A stretch of 51,669 nt of DNA, taken from Hyphomicrobium sp. (GTDB taxonomy: Bacteria; Pseudomonadota; Alphaproteobacteria; Rhizobiales; Hyphomicrobiaceae). This document shows, in pieces, positions 48,698 to 51,669 of this stretch; within the stretch, counting starts at the first letter, position 1, and each line of letters starts with the position of its first letter. The stretch covers positions 1 through 51,669 of the forward strand of contig PERT01000021.1 of NCBI GenBank assembly GCA_002928955.1, read 5' to 3'. The position numbers and the translations under genes are program-made. The notes beneath the pieces are model-generated. The model ran no database searches and was not told the DNA's origin. It saw nothing but the letters and a program-made list of their open reading frames with translations.

Positions 48698-49459
48698 GTG
48701 AAAACTCCATCTGGACCAAAGTGCGCGACGATCTTGGTCGTTGATGACGATCCGGACGTTCGGCTTCTGTTGCGCGAATGTCTGGAACTGGAGGGTTTCC
48801 ATGTTCTCGAAGCCCGCGATGGCGCAGAACTCAGACGAACTTTCGCGTCGAGCACTGTCGACCTCGTCACGCTCGATCTCAATCTTGGCGGCGAGGACGG
48901 GCTGGCACTTGCGCGCGAGATCCGGGCGGACCGGAACGTGCCGATCGTCATGATCTCTGGCAAGAGTGACACGATCGATCGGGTCGTCGGATTGGAACTC
49001 GGCGCTGACGACTACATTACCAAGCCGTTCCACCTGCGCGAGGTGTTGGCACGCGTGCGCGCCGTGCTGCGGAGATACGAATCCCACGCCATGAGTAGCG
49101 GCGCGCGGCAAGCGGGCAAGGAAGTATCATCACCCTCAAGTGCGACATTCGCCTTCGACGGCTGGATACTCGACATTGATCGGAGGGAACTGCGGCGTGA
49201 TCCGGATGGTAACGTCCAACTCACGACCGCCGAGTTCAACTTGTTGGAGATCTTTGTTCAGCGCCCCGCCCGGGTGCTCTCGCGCGACGACATCATGGAT
49301 CTGCTCAAGGGTCATGAGTGGTCGCCGCTCGACCGATCGATAGACAGCCTTATCGCCCGGCTACGCAAAAAGATCGAACGTGACTGCGACGAGCCACGGC
49401 TCATCAAGACCGTGCGCGGCGTCGGGTATGCGTTTTCTGAATCGGTCCGCAAGCATTGA
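48698..49459 (+). CDS. OmpR-family response regulator
   Basis: 253 residues from a GTG at 48698 with GAGG eight bases before it; ATG 48653 and GTG 48584 are longer options. Receiver domain: ILVVDDDPDVRLLLRECLEL, phospho-acceptor Asp in LVTLDLNLGGEDG, MISGKSD and ITKPFHLREVLARVRAVLRR. The output winged helix is complete: LTTAEFNLLEIFVQRPARVL and SLIARLRKKIERD ... IKTVRGVGYAF. It binds DNA as a phosphorylated dimer. The kinase gene is convergent, with stops only 9 bp apart, so pairing is plausible but not shown; the kinase also carries its own receiver. Confidence 0.88.
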   Translation: MKTPSGPKCATILVVDDDPDVRLLLRECLELEGFHVLEARDGAELRRTFASSTVDLVTLDLNLGGEDGLALAREIRADRNVPIVMISGKSDTIDRVVGLELGADDYITKPFHLREVLARVRAVLRRYESHAMSSGARQAGKEVSSPSSATFAFDGWILDIDRRELRRDPDGNVQLTTAEFNLLEIFVQRPARVLSRDDIMDLLKGHEWSPLDRSIDSLIARLRKKIERDCDEPRLIKTVRGVGYAFSESVRKH

Positions 49460-49468
49460 CGCGTTTGA

Positions 49469-51403
49469 TCAGCCGTCGAGCACGTCGCGCAGTGCCGCCG
49501 CCAGTTCGGAACGGCCGTACGGCTTCTGGAGCACCTTGAGACTTGCTTCGGGCAGATGACCTCGTTTCGCAAACTCCGTCACAAAGCCCGACGTGAGGAG
49601 AACCTTGAGACCTGGCTTGTTCTCTTCAATCCACTTCGCTACATCAAAACCCGACATCCCGCCGGCCATGACGACATCGCTGAATACGAGGTCGAACGTT
49701 GTGCCAGCCTCTAGAAGGGCAACGGCCGCCGGGCCGCTTTCTGCGGCAGTCACCGCAAATCCGAGTTCGTTAAGACGGGCAATTGTGACCTCGCGCACCT
49801 CAGGATTGTCCTCGACGACAAGGATCGTTCTGCCCCTGGCACTCAGGGTTTCTGGTGCGCTGGATGGTGGCATCGATGCTGACGGCACCCGGTCAGCCCG
49901 CGGAAGATAGATATTGATCACGGTCCCGCGACCAACTTCGCTGTAGATGGTTGCGCAGCCACCCGACTGCTTGGCAAAACCGTAGATTGTGCTCAATCCC
50001 AGGCCGGTGCCGCGGCCGGGTTCCTTGGTCGTGAAGAACGGCTCGAAGGCGTGCGCGAGAACTTCCTTCGACATCCCGCTTCCGGTGTCGGCGACAGCGA
50101 CGCACACGTAGTCTATGGCAGGAAGGTCGCTTGGGACTTCGCGACTAAGATCGGCTCCGGAGACATTGCGGGTCTCGATGATCAGCTTGCCGCCGCGCGG
50201 CATGGCGTCCCGTGCGTTGATCGCCAAGTTGAGAATGGCATTCTCGATCTCGCTGGGATCAGCCTTCGTAGACCAAAGTGACGAAGCCAAAACCGACGAC
50301 ATCTGAATTGGTTCGCCCAGCGTGCGCCGGAGCAGTTCGGCCATGCCAAGCACGAGATCGTTGAGATTTACGACGACGGGCTCCAGTTTGCGCCGGCGTG
50401 CGAACGTCGATAGCCGGGCAGTCAACCGCGCCCCCATCTCGGCCGCGTCCTGAGCCCGCTTCAGAAGTATCCGGTCGCGCTCGTCCTTTAGCCGCAACTC
50501 GAGCAATTCCTGGTTGCCGGAGATGATGGTCAACAGATTGTTGAAGTCGTGCGCAATTCCTCCCGTGAGCTGGCCATAGGCCTCGAGGCGCTGTGCCTTG
50601 CTGAGCGCCGCCGCCTGTGCGCGTTCGTGGGTGACATCCCGGATAATTGCGACCATGGCGATCGCACGACCTATCGGATCTCGGACGGCAGCCACGACCG
50701 TCAAGCTTGGGAAGACCTCGCCACTCTTGCGGATAAGCTCGAGTTCGAATGGCGCATGGCTGTCGACCGCACTCTCGAGAAGCCGCTCCTCAGCCGTTGC
50801 GATGCGATCGAAACCAGAGCCTTCGCTGAACAGCACGCGCGCCGACCGGCCATGGATCTCTGTCGGCATATAACCAAAAATGCGCGAGAATGCTGAGTTG
50901 CACTCCAAGACCCGGCGATCGAGATCGGTGATCAGAAGGCCGTCGGGAATATGATCGAATACTGAGGCCATAAGCGCTTCGCGGCGCTTGCGTTCATCGA
51001 GATCAATAATGGTGCCGGCGAAGTAGCTTCGGCCTTCGACCGTGAATGCGCTGACCGACAAGTGCATCCAGAAGGTAGAGCCGTCCTTGCGCAATCCCTC
51101 CAATTCGCGGCCGATACCGATGATCCGCTTTTCTCCCGTCTCGACGTGGCGCCGCACGTACGCGTCGTGGCGGGCGCCATGTGGCGCCGGCATCAGCTTG
51201 CTGACGTTGTGGCCGTTGAGCTCCTCTAGGCTATAACCGAACATCCGGACACACGCCGGGTTGGCAATCTGGATAATGCCATGCTCGTCGATGGTTATGA
51301 TGGCGCCAACTGCCGTCTGCAGGATCGCGGTGAGCATCTCCGGCCCGGCAGAAGGTTCGATTGGCACTTGTGCAGGCTCTGCCATATCGCGCCGTTCCTG
51401 CAT
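49469..51403 (-). CDS. Hybrid histidine kinase with FixL-like PAS domain and receiver
   Basis: 644 residues, no membrane segment. PAS 1 (about 22-140) closely resembles the haem PAS of Fix[21 protein letters not shown] and [11 protein letters not shown], keeping the positions of the FixL proximal haem His (H79) and distal Arg (R99). PAS 2 spans about 145-262. HisKA carries H285 in [11 protein letters not shown]. The HATPase domain has N-box [11 protein letters not shown] and G-boxes DTGSGMSKE and [11 protein letters not shown]. The C-terminal receiver (about 522-640) has [13 protein letters not shown] with the phospho-Asp. AAGGA precedes the ATG. Haem binding is inferred, as related non-haem PAS domains can share these motifs. 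Confidence 0.88.
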   Translation of the reverse strand: MQERRDMAEPAQVPIEPSAGPEMLTAILQTAVGAIITIDEHGIIQIANPACVRMFGYSLEELNGHNVSKLMPAPHGARHDAYVRRHVETGEKRIIGIGRELEGLRKDGSTFWMHLSVSAFTVEGRSYFAGTIIDLDERKRREALMASVFDHIPDGLLITDLDRRVLECNSAFSRIFGYMPTEIHGRSARVLFSEGSGFDRIATAEERLLESAVDSHAPFELELIRKSGEVFPSLTVVAAVRDPIGRAIAMVAIIRDVTHERAQAAALSKAQRLEAYGQLTGGIAHDFNNLLTIISGNQELLELRLKDERDRILLKRAQDAAEMGARLTARLSTFARRRKLEPVVVNLNDLVLGMAELLRRTLGEPIQMSSVLASSLWSTKADPSEIENAILNLAINARDAMPRGGKLIIETRNVSGADLSREVPSDLPAIDYVCVAVADTGSGMSKEVLAHAFEPFFTTKEPGRGTGLGLSTIYGFAKQSGGCATIYSEVGRGTVINIYLPRADRVPSASMPPSSAPETLSARGRTILVVEDNPEVREVTIARLNELGFAVTAAESGPAAVALLEAGTTFDLVFSDVVMAGGMSGFDVAKWIEENKPGLKVLLTSGFVTEFAKRGHLPEASLKVLQKPYGRSELAAALRDVLDG

Positions 51404-51546
51404 TGTCCTTGGTGCTCATGAAACTACCCGACTGGTACGCCGATCACGTAGTGTCGTCAAACGATGGTCGACGGCCATGCGTTTATACGAATGCTGTTTG
51501 GGTACCTGCATTTTGCTGTCTTCAAGAATTTACAATGCGGGACCAA

Positions 51547-51669
51547 CTCGTGTAGCGCATCTGACGTTTGGTCCCCACTCGGGGCTAGACTCGAAACCAA
51601 ACGCCAGATGCAAAAGCTACACTAGAATCATAGGTTTGCTAGTGTTCCTTAGGCGCCGACATTTGATCT
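51547..51669 (-). repeat. Double-hairpin element, family I, copy 3, cut by the window end
   Basis: Reverse complement of the start array. Unit B (51547-51625, 79 bp) matches 100-178 base for base except for CTCG instead of CTAG at its outer end. The 13-nt spacer 51626-51638 is the exact complement of 87-99. Unit A starts with CTAGTG at 51639 and is cut off at 51669; its first 31 bp differ from copy 1 around the inner bulge. Bases 51404-51546 between the kinase start and this repeat show no gene. Confidence 0.85.

Overview
The window is GC-rich chromosomal DNA from an alphaproteobacterium, most likely order Hyphomicrobiales (rhizobia and relatives). Pointers are a class I lysyl-tRNA synthetase, the DUF2312/GapR - DUF1244 - N-formylglutamate amidohydrolase - glycerate kinase - DUF1036 - pyruvate kinase neighbourhood, CpdR next to a second N-formylglutamate amidohydrolase, suhB/mmgR-type small RNAs, a ROSE-like thermometer before an hsp20 gene and a FixL/FixK-like pair. 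The genus cannot be fixed from the sequence. No phage, plasmid, CRISPR or intact transposase gene is seen.

Layout. 1-343: tandem palindromic elements. 0.6-7.0 kb: lysK, a TerB-like gene, an MFS exporter, a DUF882 cell-wall peptidase-like gene and oxyR. 7.2-14.7 kb: gapR, DUF1244, N-formylglutamate amidohydrolase, glycerate kinase, DUF1036, pyk, a broken DUF4337-like gene, a TPR protein, rpmJ, tRNA-Val(GAC) and cpdR. 15.0-18.5 kb: second N-formylglutamate amidohydrolase, three tandem small RNA genes, hisN and an alpha/beta hydrolase. 18.7-27.8 kb: an exported Asp-rich protein, hsp20 with a thermometer leader, gltB-gltD and an hpf-like gene. 27.76-28.2 kb: a second block of inverted-repeat elements that begins exactly at the hpf stop codon. 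28.4-32.7 kb: outer-membrane barrel, kdsD/kpsF, arsC-like gene and a PcfJ-like gene interrupted by a stop. 32.8-38.7 kb: a four-gene heavy-metal RND efflux operon. 38.9-45.9 kb: uvrD/pcrA helicase and a large AsmA protein. 46.1-51.4 kb: an oxygen-response-like block with uspA behind an FNR/FixK box, a FixK-like regulator, an OmpR-type regulator and a hybrid kinase with a FixL-like PAS domain. 51.5 kb to the end: palindromic elements again, inverted relative to the start.

Most striking is a family of 169-bp intergenic elements, each built from two long hairpins of 76-80 bp separated by exactly 13 bp. Hairpin ends are CTAG or a one-base variant, stems stay complementary although their sequence differs, and apical loops stay at 21-22 nt while their sequence drifts. 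Two sequence families (I and II) share this plan. Five copies occur, and neighbouring elements are fused through one shared CTAG or CTCG. A different 159-bp element with 19-bp terminal repeats also ends in CTAG and is fused to a family II copy in the same way. The window starts and ends inside family I copies, which suggests an assembly break at the repeat.

How the parts may work together: the 46-51 kb block reads as an oxygen/redox module. The hybrid kinase keeps the FixL haem-pocket His and Arg, the Crp/Fnr protein is FixK-like, and uspA has a class II-spaced FNR/FixK promoter. The efflux operon codes for an inner-membrane pump, an adaptor with two His-rich segments and two small exported proteins, but no outer-membrane channel gene is next to it.
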